Source of the DNA: Arthrobacter sp. Leaf234
GTDB taxonomy: Bacteria; Actinomycetota; Actinomycetes; Actinomycetales; Micrococcaceae
Direction: 5' to 3'
DNA: 64,000 nt
NCBI RefSeq assembly: GCF_001422665.1
Contig: NZ_LMLU01000001.1
Span: 29,282 to 93,281, forward strand
Part shown: in pieces, positions 9,121 through 17,184 of the stretch
Layout of the letters: the number at the start of each line of letters is the position of its first letter
How positions within the stretch are numbered: position 1 is the stretch's first letter
Made by a program: the position numbers and the translations under genes
The notes under the pieces: model-generated
Told to the model about the DNA's origin: nothing
Seen by the model: only the letters and a program-made list of their open reading frames with translations
The model's database searches: none

Positions 9121-9576
9121 CTAGCAACCGTCCGGCATCGACCGCTCGGCCTCCTCGACATCATCGGCCACCAATTGGGCCCGCCGGCGGACGTTGTCGA
9201 GGCCGGCGGACGCGACGCCCCACCGTTCGCCGTCGAGCCGTGTCATCGCGGCGGCCTCCGCCGTGGTCGCGAGCGTGTTGCCCGCCCTCGAGAGCGCCCG
9301 GTGCACCTGGAGCAGGGCGCCCGGGATGTCCAGGCCCGTGCTCGGGGAGGACGACTGCGCACGGACGCACACGGACCGCACCCGCGGCAGCATGGCGCCG
9401 AGCTCGTTGGCGACGGTGACCAGTTCGTTGTAGACGTCGTCGTCCTCGATGCCCTCGAGGATCTGGTGGTAACGGTCGAGGCCACGCCGGAAGCGATCGT
9501 GGGCGCGACGCCACACGCCCGTACCGAGTTCGGCGTCGTCCTTCCGTCCCTGCCGCGCCGCCGCGAAGAATGCCAC
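9121..9576 (-). CDS. Uncharacterised helical protein downstream of bpa
   Basis: A 151-aa protein with no family I recognise. It is rich in helix-forming residues: RFRRGLDRYHQILEGIEDDDVYNELVTVANELGAMLPRVR and LLQVHRALSRAGNTLATTAEAAAM look like two or three amphipathic helices. There is no signal peptide or TM segment. The GTG start at 9576 lies 7 nt after the bpa stop on the same strand, so it is almost certainly cotranscribed with bpa, and a link to proteasome function is a reasonable guess. Confidence 0.72.
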   Translation of the reverse strand: MAFFAAARQGRKDDAELGTGVWRRAHDRFRRGLDRYHQILEGIEDDDVYNELVTVANELGAMLPRVRSVCVRAQSSSPSTGLDIPGALLQVHRALSRAGNTLATTAEAAAMTRLDGERWGVASAGLDNVRRRAQLVADDVEEAERSMPDGC

Positions 9577-9583
9577 CCAGGCG

Positions 9584-10219
9584 CTACAGGTACTGGCCGG
9601 GGCCGTGGGTGTCCGCGGACGCCTGGGCCGGGCGGGCGGGCGGGGTGCGGCGCGGCTCGCCGTCCTCCCCGACGACGACGCCGGGCGCGATCACCGTGCC
9701 GGGGGGGAGCTGTCGCAGCTGGAGGCGGGCGGCGAGCTGCTGGTTCGCCATCTGCTGCGCCGCGAGGGCCGCCTGGATCCCGTGGAACAGGCCCTCCAGC
9801 CAGCCCACGAGCTGCGCCTGCGCGACCCGCAGCTCAGCGTCGGTGGGCACCGAATCCTCGTCGAACGGCAGGTTGATGCGGTGGAGTTCCTCGACGAGCT
9901 CGGGTGCGAGACCGTCCTCGAGCTCCTTGACCGAACGCTCGTGGATGGACGCCAGCCGCGTGCGGCCGGCGTCGTCGAGGGGCGCGCTGCGGACCTCCTC
10001 GAGGAGCTGCTTGAGCATCGTGCCGATGCGCATGACCTTCGCCGGCTCGTCGACGAGCTCGGCGAGGGTCGCGGGACGTCCGTCCTGCGACCCCTGGGCA
10101 CCCTGTGCAGCATCGAGCTGCTCCGGTGTGCCGATGGTGCCCGTCTGCGGCTCGTCCGGAGTGCCCGGACCGGTCGCGGGGGCGGTCCGGAAAGGGCCTG
10201 CGGGCTGCTGTTCCGTCAT
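9584..10219 (-). CDS. bpa: Bacterial proteasome activator Bpa
   Basis: A 211-aa ring-forming, ATP-independent activator of the 20S proteasome. Seen: the conserved core LVDEPAKVMRIGTMLKQLLEEVRSAPLDDAGRTRLASIHERSVKELEDGLAPEL, a helical bundle. The extreme C-terminus is GQYL, the peptide that docks into the proteasome alpha-ring and opens the gate in this family. The N-terminal ~45 residues are Pro/Gln/Gly-rich and probably disordered. The ATG at 10219 (MTEQQPAG) was chosen over an in-frame ATG 36 nt upstream. Its presence predicts that the genome encodes a 20S proteasome elsewhere. Confidence 0.93.
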   Translation of the reverse strand: MTEQQPAGPFRTAPATGPGTPDEPQTGTIGTPEQLDAAQGAQGSQDGRPATLAELVDEPAKVMRIGTMLKQLLEEVRSAPLDDAGRTRLASIHERSVKELEDGLAPELVEELHRINLPFDEDSVPTDAELRVAQAQLVGWLEGLFHGIQAALAAQQMANQQLAARLQLRQLPPGTVIAPGVVVGEDGEPRRTPPARPAQASADTHGPGQYL

Positions 10220-10256
10220 GACGCTATGCTCCCACAACCGTCGGGAGCCGGGCACG

Positions 10257-10859
10257 TCAGATCCAGCCTTGCTCCCATGCCCTGGCCGCGGCCGCGTGGC
10301 GCGACGGTGCGTCCAGCTTGGCCATCGCGGAGGAGACGTAGTTGCGCACCGTCCCGGGGGCCAGATGCAGCTCTCGGGCGATGGTCTGGAGGCTCGCTCC
10401 CTGGTGCCCGTGCCGGAGCACGTCGAGCTCGCGCGCCGTCAGGGGGCAGGACTCCCCCGTGAGCGCGCTCGCGGCGATGTCCGGGTCCACGTAGCGACGT
10501 CCGGCGGCGACATCGCGGATGACCTCGGCCAGCTGGTCCGCCGGCGTGGACTTCGGGACGAAGCCTGACACCCTGCTCGTCAGCGCCCGCCGCAGGACAC
10601 CCGGCCGCGCGTGGCGCGTGACGATGACGACGCGCGTCGCGACACTCCGGAGGATCTCCTCCGCGGCGTAGATCCCGTCCGTGGGCGGCATCTCGAGGTC
10701 GAGCACGCAGACGTCCGGGACGTGCAGCTGCGCGAGCCGCACGGCATCCGTCCCGTTGTCGGCGCTCGCCACGACCTCGAGGTCCTCCTCCAGCCCGAGC
10801 AACGCCTCCAGCGCCCCGCGGATCAGGTGCTCGTCATCGGCGAGGACGATCCTGATCAT
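10257..10859 (-). CDS. LuxR/NarL-family response regulator (DesR-like)
   Basis: A 200-aa two-component response regulator. Seen: an N-terminal receiver with acidic pocket DDE at 8-10, phospho-acceptor Asp54 in VCVLDLEMPPTDG and Lys in FVPKS near 106. The C-terminal LuxR HTH LTARELDVLRHGHQGASLQTIARELHLAPGTVRNYVSSAMAKL spans about 137-180. Its ATG overlaps the end of the sensor kinase gene by 4 nt, so the pair is coupled. A perfect palindrome in the promoter shared with the divergent ABC transporter is its likely binding site. Confidence 0.93.
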   Translation of the reverse strand: MIRIVLADDEHLIRGALEALLGLEEDLEVVASADNGTDAVRLAQLHVPDVCVLDLEMPPTDGIYAAEEILRSVATRVVIVTRHARPGVLRRALTSRVSGFVPKSTPADQLAEVIRDVAAGRRYVDPDIAASALTGESCPLTARELDVLRHGHQGASLQTIARELHLAPGTVRNYVSSAMAKLDAPSRHAAAARAWEQGWI

Positions 10860-12187
10860 GGCCGGCCCCGGTCGCCGGCCGTCGACGAGGGCGCCGGGAC
10901 CGCCGTACCGGCGGGTGCTCCGGCCGCCGTCATCGCCGGAGCGGGAGCGGTACCGGCAGGTGCTTCGGCCGTCAGGACGAACGATCCGCCGTCGCCCCGG
11001 GCCGTGACGCGCCCGCCGATCGCCTCGAACCGGCGCCGCAACCCGTCGATCCCCGACCCGCCCGCACGACCACCGCCGGTACCGGGGACGCCGTCGTTCC
11101 GCACCACCAGGACGCGCCGGGCGTCGGAGCACTCCAGCCTCAGCTGCACCGCGCCTGCTTCGCTGTGCCGGAGGATGTTCGTCGTCGCCTCCCGGATGAC
11201 CAGGCCGAAGAAGGTGCGGAGCTCGGCCGGCAACCCCTCGCCGTCGACGTCCACGGAGCAGGAGATCCCCGCCGCGCCGAGCACCTCCGCCGCGTTCGCC
11301 GCCTCGGCGGCCAGCGAGACCGCCCGGTAGCCGTGGACGAGGGCCCGGGTGTCCTCGAGCGCCGTCCGCGCGAGCTGCTGGGCCTCGGTGATCTGGACCC
11401 GCGCGGCTTCCGGATCGGTGTCGAGCAGGCGCCCGGCGAGCTCGGTCTTGAGGGCGATCACCTGGAGGTGGTGGCCCTGGATGTCGTGGAGGTCCGCGGC
11501 GAAGCGCAACCGCTCCTGCACGACCGCCAGCTCACCGGAGGTCCGGCGGCTGTCGTCGAGACGCACCACGATCTCCCACCACCAGATGCTCCCGACGAAC
11601 AGCAGGGGGGTCATGAGTGCCCACAGCGCGACCGATGCGAACCCCCCGGTGTCCGCGACCGCGCTCTGCCCGCTGTTCCCGAGGAGCACGCCGAGCATCC
11701 CGTGCAGCACCAGGACGGGCACCGTGAGGGCGAGCACCCGGGTGCGCTCACGCCGGGTGACGACGACGGCCACCGCGTTCGAGGCGAACCAGAGCGGCAG
11801 GGCGGCCACCCACAGCGTGTGGGACTGCAGCAGCCCGAGCACGTACAGCGCCCCCGCGGGGAGGAGGAGCCACAGCGTGTACCTCCGGGCGGGAAGCCCC
11901 CCGCCCAACCCGTTGCGGAAGAACCAGCAGTAGCGCACGAGAGCAGCGAGGGAGGTGACGGCGAGCAGGACCAGCGCGACATCGAGGAACTGCAGGCCGT
12001 AGGAACCGCCGCTGAGGAGCAGGAGGGTGTTCACGAGGCCGACGACGACGACGTAGAACACGATCGAGGCGATCGTGTACCGCCAGGTGGCGCGAACCCC
12101 GCGGCCCGCTTCCAGGGCCGTCACCACCGCGTCGACCGCCTCCGTCCCCTCGTCCGGGGGACGTGATCGATCCGTGAAGAGCGCCAT
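10856..12187 (-). CDS. Sensor histidine kinase, DesK-like (HisKA_3)
   Basis: A 443-aa membrane kinase. Seen: about six hydrophobic segments between residues 35 and 215, then the dimerisation/phospho-acceptor motif FAADLHDIQGHHLQVIALKTELAGR (His near 244). After this comes an HATPase domain with VIREATTNILRHSEA as N-box and GGSGIDGLRRRFEAIGGRV as G-box. The C-terminus carries an Ala/Pro-rich tail. The ATG at 12187 was chosen because TACGAT ends 7 nt upstream (leaderless type); an in-frame ATG at 12196 is the alternative. The signal is unknown; the short extracytoplasmic loops suggest membrane or drug-stress sensing. Confidence 0.92.
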   Translation of the reverse strand: MALFTDRSRPPDEGTEAVDAVVTALEAGRGVRATWRYTIASIVFYVVVVGLVNTLLLLSGGSYGLQFLDVALVLLAVTSLAALVRYCWFFRNGLGGGLPARRYTLWLLLPAGALYVLGLLQSHTLWVAALPLWFASNAVAVVVTRRERTRVLALTVPVLVLHGMLGVLLGNSGQSAVADTGGFASVALWALMTPLLFVGSIWWWEIVVRLDDSRRTSGELAVVQERLRFAADLHDIQGHHLQVIALKTELAGRLLDTDPEAARVQITEAQQLARTALEDTRALVHGYRAVSLAAEAANAAEVLGAAGISCSVDVDGEGLPAELRTFFGLVIREATTNILRHSEAGAVQLRLECSDARRVLVVRNDGVPGTGGGRAGGSGIDGLRRRFEAIGGRVTARGDGGSFVLTAEAPAGTAPAPAMTAAGAPAGTAVPAPSSTAGDRGRP

Positions 12188-12194
12188 GCCGTCC

Positions 12195-12224
12195 ATCGTA
12201 GGACCATGACATCTGTCATGGTCC
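12195..12224. promoter_or_regulatory. Perfect palindromic operator plus -10 box between the two-component system and the ABC transporter
   Basis: GGACCATGACA (12201-12211) and its exact reverse complement TGTCATGGTCC (12214-12224) flank a 2-nt spacer. On the minus strand the palindrome abuts the TACGAT -10 box (complement of 12195-12200) of the kinase gene. The inner TGACA-N2-TGTCA core fits a dimeric NarL/LuxR-type regulator, so the adjacent response regulator is the obvious candidate. Confidence 0.7.
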
Positions 12225-12300
12225 GGGCGTGCGGACCTGCACGGGCACGCGTGACGCCCGGGCACTGACCCTGCCGCCCCGGGCTCGGAAGGATGGAGGA

Positions 12301-13287
12301 ATGACCACGACTCCCAGCTCCCAGTCCACGTCCACCCGGGCCGTCGAACCCGACACCATCGCGGTCGCCGCCTCGGGCCTGCGCTGCTCCTACGGTTCGT
12401 ATGAGGCCGTCCACGGGATCGACCTCAGTATCCGCAACGGCGAGTTCTTCGCCCTCCTCGGGACCAACGGTGCCGGGAAGACGACGACGATGGAGACCCT
12501 CGAGGGGCACCGCCCGGCGAGCTCGGGGACCGTCTCCGTCCTCGGTGGTGACCCGTACCGCGACAAGGCGTCGATCCGGCCACGCATCGGCATCATGCTG
12601 CAGGAGGCCGGCTTCGCGGACGACCTCACGGTCGAGGAGACGTGCCGGCTCTGGCTCCGCCTCTCCTCCGCCGATCCGCGGGGCCGCGACGCCGCCGAGG
12701 TGATCACCCACGGCCTCGACGTGCTGGACCTGGCCGGCAAGGCCTCCACCCGGGTGAAGATGCTCTCCGGCGGCCAGCGCCGTCGCCTCGACCTGCTGCT
12801 CGCCACGGCCGCCGAACCGGACCTCCTGTTCCTCGACGAGCCCACTACGGGCCTGGACCCCGAGTCCCGCGAGCGCACGTGGGACCTGGTCAGCGCACTC
12901 AATGACGACGGGACCACCGTGGTGCTCACCACCCACTACCTCGAGGAGGCGGAGATGTACGCGGACCGCCTGGCGATCATGCACGACGGCGCGATCGCCG
13001 TCGAGGGAACGCTCGCCGACGTACTGGCCCGCGAACCCGCGGTCATCGCCTTCGAGGTCGACGCCGCGGTCGACGTCCTGCCGCTGTCGGCCCTCGGCCT
13101 GGAGCCGGACTTCACCCCGACACCGTCCACCACCCGGGTGACCCTGCCCACGGGGGACCTGCAGGGCGATCTCTGGAAAGTGCTGTCCTGGGCCGACTCG
13201 CACCGGCTGCACCTGGACCGTCTCTCCGCGTCGGAGGCCTCCCTCGCCGCTGTCTTCCGCCGGGTCAGCCTCGGCGCCTCCGCCTGA
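12301..13287 (+). CDS. ABC transporter ATP-binding protein
   Basis: A 328-aa ATPase of an ABC-2-type exporter. Seen: Walker A GTNGAGKTTT near residue 56, signature LSGGQRRRLDLLLA near 157, Walker B LLFLDEPTTGLD, and the H-loop TTHYLEEAE. A C-terminal extension of about 100 aa follows, as in drug-export ATPases of the DrrA/NatA type. The ATG at 12301 has the Shine-Dalgarno GGAGGA directly before it. It is divergent from the DesK/DesR-like pair and followed 36 nt later by its permease, so the four genes form one regulatory module, probably for drug or lipid-stress resistance. Confidence 0.94.
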   Translation: MTTTPSSQSTSTRAVEPDTIAVAASGLRCSYGSYEAVHGIDLSIRNGEFFALLGTNGAGKTTTMETLEGHRPASSGTVSVLGGDPYRDKASIRPRIGIMLQEAGFADDLTVEETCRLWLRLSSADPRGRDAAEVITHGLDVLDLAGKASTRVKMLSGGQRRRLDLLLATAAEPDLLFLDEPTTGLDPESRERTWDLVSALNDDGTTVVLTTHYLEEAEMYADRLAIMHDGAIAVEGTLADVLAREPAVIAFEVDAAVDVLPLSALGLEPDFTPTPSTTRVTLPTGDLQGDLWKVLSWADSHRLHLDRLSASEASLAAVFRRVSLGASA

Positions 13288-13323
13288 TCCATCCCCTCCG
13301 ATCCCCGACACCTGGAGACCTTC

Positions 13324-14091
13324 ATGACCGCCCTCACCCCTGCCTCGACCCGGGGCCCGTCCGCCGCGCAGCGCGTGCTCGCGATCGCCCTCATGGAACT
13401 GCGGATCATCGTCCGCAACAAGACCGTGCTGACCGGCGCGGTGATCATGCCCGTCGGCATGGCCGTCTACCTGTACTTCATCGGCGCCGACCAGCTCGCC
13501 GAGCCGTCCGGCGCGGCCGTCCTGGGAGGTCTGACCCTCATGCTCGTGGCCCTGCTCGGTGTCTACCTGACAGCGACCACCACGCTCGCCACCCGGAGGC
13601 AGGAGCTCTTCCTCAAGCGCCTGCGGAGCGGGGAGTCCTCGGACACGGTCATCTGGCTGGGCATGCTCACGCCCATCGTCGTGCTCGTCGCGGCGCAGCT
13701 CGCGGTGATCACGGCGGGCTTCGGGATCGCCGGTGTCGAGGCGCCGGCCCAACCGCTCGTCGTCCTCGGCGCTGTCCTCGGATTCCTGGCCCTGTGCGCC
13801 ACGGCCGGCATGCTCACGAGCATCTACACGCCGTCGGCGGCGGCCGCGCAGATCACCACCCTGCCGTTCATCGCCGCCGTGGTCGGCTCGTTCTTCTGGA
13901 CCGCCTTCGACGACGGCTTCGAGTTCGCCTCACGCCTCACCCCGGGCGGGGCCCTGCAGAACCTGCTCATGACCGGCTGGGGCGTCGAGCCCCTCGGTGC
14001 GTCCACGGCAGGTGCCGCCGTCGTGCTCCTCGCCTGGACCGTGCTGCCCTACCAGGTGGCCGCCCGGCGCTTCCGCTGGGAGAAGCGCTGA
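13324..14091 (+). CDS. ABC-2 type transporter permease
   Basis: A 255-aa integral membrane partner of the preceding ATPase. Seen: about six hydrophobic helices (e.g. VLTGAVIMPVGMAVYLYFIGA, TLMLVALLGVYLTATTTLA, LVVLGAVLGFLALCATAGML) and the cytoplasmic loop TRRQELFLKRLRSGESSD, a hallmark of ABC-2 permeases. A Shine-Dalgarno-like CTGGAG precedes the ATG. The exported substrate is unknown. Confidence 0.92.
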   Translation: MTALTPASTRGPSAAQRVLAIALMELRIIVRNKTVLTGAVIMPVGMAVYLYFIGADQLAEPSGAAVLGGLTLMLVALLGVYLTATTTLATRRQELFLKRLRSGESSDTVIWLGMLTPIVVLVAAQLAVITAGFGIAGVEAPAQPLVVLGAVLGFLALCATAGMLTSIYTPSAAAAQITTLPFIAAVVGSFFWTAFDDGFEFASRLTPGGALQNLLMTGWGVEPLGASTAGAAVVLLAWTVLPYQVAARRFRWEKR

Positions 14092-14104
14092 GCCCCGGAC
14101 ACGG

Positions 14105-14137
14105 TGAAGCCCGGTCCTCGCGGAGGACCGGGCTTCA
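14105..14137. terminator. Bidirectional terminator between the permease and ybdD
   Basis: A perfect 15-bp stem (14105-14119 with 14123-14137) and GCG loop between two convergent genes. Confidence 0.85.
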
Positions 14138-14155
14138 TCGGTGGAACGGGTGTCG

Positions 14156-14365
14156 CTAGCAGCAGCGCCCTTCGGGGTTGGCATCCTGCCGGTCGGTCCG
14201 GTCCCGCCAGAACTCGCGCTCCGTCATCGGGTCGCCGCCCGCGTGGGAGCGCTCGTAGTGGTCGAGGTACGTCTGGTACGCGTTCTCGCCCATCACGCCC
14301 TTGAACAGCCAGGCCAGTTCCCGGGCGGTGTCACGCGCCCGGTGCAGGACATCGGGGACGGTCAT
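14156..14365 (-). CDS. YbdD/YjiX-family small protein
   Basis: A 69-aa protein of the family that regularly follows cstA. Seen: WLFKGVMGENAYQTYLDHYERSHAGGDPMTEREFWRDRTDRQ, with the conserved Y-x3-Y...H-x3-PMTxxEFWR pattern, and a C-terminal CC. The start codon overlaps the cstA stop by one base (TGATG), so it is translationally coupled to CstA. Its family is thought to assist CstA-type carbon-starvation transporters. Confidence 0.92.
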   Translation of the reverse strand: MTVPDVLHRARDTARELAWLFKGVMGENAYQTYLDHYERSHAGGDPMTEREFWRDRTDRQDANPEGRCC

Positions 14366-16641
14366 CAGTGGCCCGACCGGGCGGGCCGCTTGCCGGGTTC
14401 GAGGGCGGACCACTGCGCCTCGAGGTCCTTCTCGGCCGGCGTGGCCACGAGGCCCGCCGGAGCGAAGATGCGCGACGCCGTCGGGGCGTCCTCGGCCCCC
14501 GGGCCACCGCCCTGGCGGTAGGCCTTGATCGTCGCGAGGATCGCCGTGGCGATCACGATGATCGAGAGCACCACGAACACGATGGAGAGCGTGCCCTGGA
14601 TGAAGGTGTTGCGGACCACCGCCTCCATGGCGGCGACGGTCTTCGCGGTCCCGAAGCTCTCCTCGCCCGCGTCGAGGGCGTTCCTGAAGGCCGTGTGCTG
14701 CGCCCAGTACCCGATGGCCGGGGTGGGCGAGAAGATCTTCAGGAACGACGCCGTGATGGTCACGACGGCGGCGAAGGCCAGCGGGAGCGCGGGGATCCAG
14801 AGGAACTTGAAGAGCCCGCGCTTGGCGCAGATGGCCATGCAGACCGCGAGCGCGATCGCCGCGAGGAGCTGGTTCGCGATGCCGAACAGTGGGAAGAGCG
14901 TGTTGATGCCGCCGAGCGGATCGGTGACGCCCATGATGAGGATCGCCCCCCAGCCGGCCACCATGATGGCGGTGCAGATCCACGCGCCGGTCCGCCACGA
15001 GGTGTCGCGGAAGCGGGGCACGAAGTTGCCGATGCTGTCCTGCAGCATGAAACGGGCCACGCGGGTCCCGGCGTCGACCGCCGTGAGGATGAACAGCGCC
15101 TCGAACATGATGGCGAAGTGGTACCAGAACGCCATCATGCCCGCGCCGCCGAAGACGCCCTGCATGATCTGGGCGATCCCGACGGCGAGGGTCGGAGCGC
15201 CGCCGGTGCGGGACACGATCGACTCCTCGCCGACGTTCGTCGCCATGGTGCTGAGCGCCTCCTGCGTCAGGTTGACGCCGGTGAGTCCGAGCCCGTTGAC
15301 GAACGCGACGGCACCCTCGATGGTGCCGCCCGTCGCAGCGGCCGAGGAGTTCATCGCGAAGTAAATGCCGCGGTCGATCGACAGGGCTGCGACGAGCGCC
15401 ATGATGGCCACGAAGGACTCCATGAGCATGCCGCCGTACCCGATGAAGCGTGTCTGGCGCTCCTTCTCGATCATCTTCGGCGTGGTGCCGGACGCGATCA
15501 GCGCGTGGAACCCGGAGAGGGCGCCGCAGGCGATGGTGACGAAGAGGAACGGGAAGAGCGTTCCGGCGACCACGGGGCCCGCGCCGGTGGTGGCGTACTC
15601 CGTGACGGCAGGGACGCTGATCTCGGGGCGGGTGACGACGATCGCGACGGCGAGCATGACGATCGTGCCGATCTTCATGAAGGTCGAGAGGTAGTCGCGC
15701 GGTGCGAGCAGGAGCCAGACGGGCAGGACCGCGGCGATGAAGCCGTAGATGATGATGCCCCAGGCGATGGTGATGCGGTCCAGCGTGAAGAGCTCGACGC
15801 CCCAGGCGGTCTCCGAGATCCAGCCGCCGCCGATGATCGCGAGCAGGAGCAGGACGAAGCCGATCAGGGACACCTCGGTGACCTTGCCGGGCCTCAGGTA
15901 GCGCAGGTAGACACCCATGAAGAGGGCGATCGGGATGGTCATCGAGACGGAGAAGACGCCCCAGGGGCTCTCGCCGAGGGCGTTGACGACGACGAGCGCC
16001 AGGATCGCGACGATGATGATCATGATGGTGAGGGTCGCGACGAGCGCCGCCGTCCCGCCGATGACGCCCAGTTCCTCCCGGGCCATCTGGCCGAGCGACC
16101 GGCCGCCGCGGCGCATGGAGAAGAACATCACGAGGTAGTCCTGGACGGCGCCGGCGAAGATGACGCCGATGATGATCCAGAGCGTGCCGGGCAGGTAGCC
16201 CATCTGCGCGGCCAGCACGGGTCCTACCAGGGGCCCGGCACCGGCGATGGCGGCGAAGTGGTGCCCGAACAGGACGCGGCGGTCGGTGGCGGCGTAGTCC
16301 TTGCCGTCGGCCTTGTACTCCGCCGGAGTCGCCCGGCGGTCGTCCGGCTTCAGCAGGTTGCGCTCGATGAACTTCGAGTAGAACCGATAGGCGATCAGGT
16401 AGGTGCAGACCGCCGCGAACACGAACCAGATGGCGTTCACGGTCTCGCCGCGCACGATGGCGAGGATGGTCCAGGAGACACCACCGAGGAGGGCGATGCC
16501 CACCCACAGCGCGATCTTCGCCGGTGTCCACCGGCGGTCCTCTGCTTCGGCCTGCTCCGGGTCGACGGCGACCGGCGGCAGGTCCGGATTCGTCACCAGC
16601 ACGTCGGCGTGCCGGTGGGATCCGCTCTGCTTGTTACTCAT
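14365..16641 (-). CDS. cstA: Carbon starvation protein CstA (pyruvate/peptide transporter)
   Basis: A 758-aa membrane protein with about 16-18 hydrophobic helices. CstA-family proteins import pyruvate or peptides under carbon limitation. Seen: the conserved stretch ACGALSGFHALIASGTTPKMIEKE near residue 380, PLVGPVLAAQMGYLPG near 140, and the C-terminal carbon-starvation domain. The ATG at 16641 was chosen for its Shine-Dalgarno GAGGAGC; an in-frame ATG 33 nt further upstream lacks one. It forms an operon with the downstream ybdD gene. Confidence 0.95.
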   Translation of the reverse strand: MSNKQSGSHRHADVLVTNPDLPPVAVDPEQAEAEDRRWTPAKIALWVGIALLGGVSWTILAIVRGETVNAIWFVFAAVCTYLIAYRFYSKFIERNLLKPDDRRATPAEYKADGKDYAATDRRVLFGHHFAAIAGAGPLVGPVLAAQMGYLPGTLWIIIGVIFAGAVQDYLVMFFSMRRGGRSLGQMAREELGVIGGTAALVATLTIMIIIVAILALVVVNALGESPWGVFSVSMTIPIALFMGVYLRYLRPGKVTEVSLIGFVLLLLAIIGGGWISETAWGVELFTLDRITIAWGIIIYGFIAAVLPVWLLLAPRDYLSTFMKIGTIVMLAVAIVVTRPEISVPAVTEYATTGAGPVVAGTLFPFLFVTIACGALSGFHALIASGTTPKMIEKERQTRFIGYGGMLMESFVAIMALVAALSIDRGIYFAMNSSAAATGGTIEGAVAFVNGLGLTGVNLTQEALSTMATNVGEESIVSRTGGAPTLAVGIAQIMQGVFGGAGMMAFWYHFAIMFEALFILTAVDAGTRVARFMLQDSIGNFVPRFRDTSWRTGAWICTAIMVAGWGAILIMGVTDPLGGINTLFPLFGIANQLLAAIALAVCMAICAKRGLFKFLWIPALPLAFAAVVTITASFLKIFSPTPAIGYWAQHTAFRNALDAGEESFGTAKTVAAMEAVVRNTFIQGTLSIVFVVLSIIVIATAILATIKAYRQGGGPGAEDAPTASRIFAPAGLVATPAEKDLEAQWSALEPGKRPARSGH

Positions 16642-16683
16642 GATGCTCCTCGAGTGCGAGAGTGTGGTGCACACGAAGGTAGC

Positions 16684-16712
16684 AACGTAGTGAGGCGTGC
16701 GTCACATGGCAA
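16684..16712 (-). promoter_or_regulatory. Promoter of cstA-ybdD
   Basis: On the minus strand TTGCCA (complement of 16707-16712), a 17-nt spacer and TACGTT (complement of 16684-16689). This leaves a leader of roughly 35 nt that contains the Shine-Dalgarno sequence. Confidence 0.55.
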
Positions 16713-16838
16713 GCCTGCCGTCGGGCGGCGAGCGCCGAACGCGCGTGGGTGTGCGCCGAACGGCTCGGCGGCGGCCCGGCCGCTCCCGTGCTTCCACCCA
16801 TGGGCGGGACCACGCGAGCGGCTGCCACTGCTCAGGTC

Positions 16839-17063
16839 CTACCGGCGCGCGTCGTCCCGCGCCGCAGGGGGTTCGTCGTCGTCGTTCGCGTTGAGGCCCT
16901 CGCTGATGCTCGAGTGCGTCCTCGTGCGCCCGTCCGCCGGCTCGTCCGCGTCGTCGGTGGGACCGTTGTCGACGCCGTCGGGCACCTGGTCGCCGAGGTT
17001 CTCGGCGAAGCTGTCGGCCGCCTGCTCCAGCCCGCCCTCGTGCCCGTCTCCGCTCGTACCCAT
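16839..17063 (-). CDS. Small acidic low-complexity protein
   Basis: A 74-aa protein, rich in Asp, Gly and Asn (GDQVPDGVDNGPTDDADEPADG), predicted to be disordered, with no recognised family. Support for its being real is a good Shine-Dalgarno (AAGGAG) 8 nt before the ATG at 17063 and a reading frame free of rare codons. It may be a stress-related disordered protein, but that is a guess. Confidence 0.5.
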   Translation of the reverse strand: MGTSGDGHEGGLEQAADSFAENLGDQVPDGVDNGPTDDADEPADGRTRTHSSISEGLNANDDDEPPAARDDARR

Positions 17064-17184
17064 GGCAGTGCTCCTTCCGTCGGTCGTCGATCCAGCCTCG
17101 CACAGCGCCGGCCGAATCGGAAGCATGCTGATGATCGTGCTGCGCCGACCCACTTCGTGCGCTCCACCGGCGCCTGCGCAGCTC

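Noticed and set aside
16662-16674. GTGTG-GTG-CACAC as a CRP/GlxR site for cstA
   Set aside because: The half-site spacing is too short for the TGTGA-N6-TCACA type, and it lies in the predicted leader rather than the promoter.
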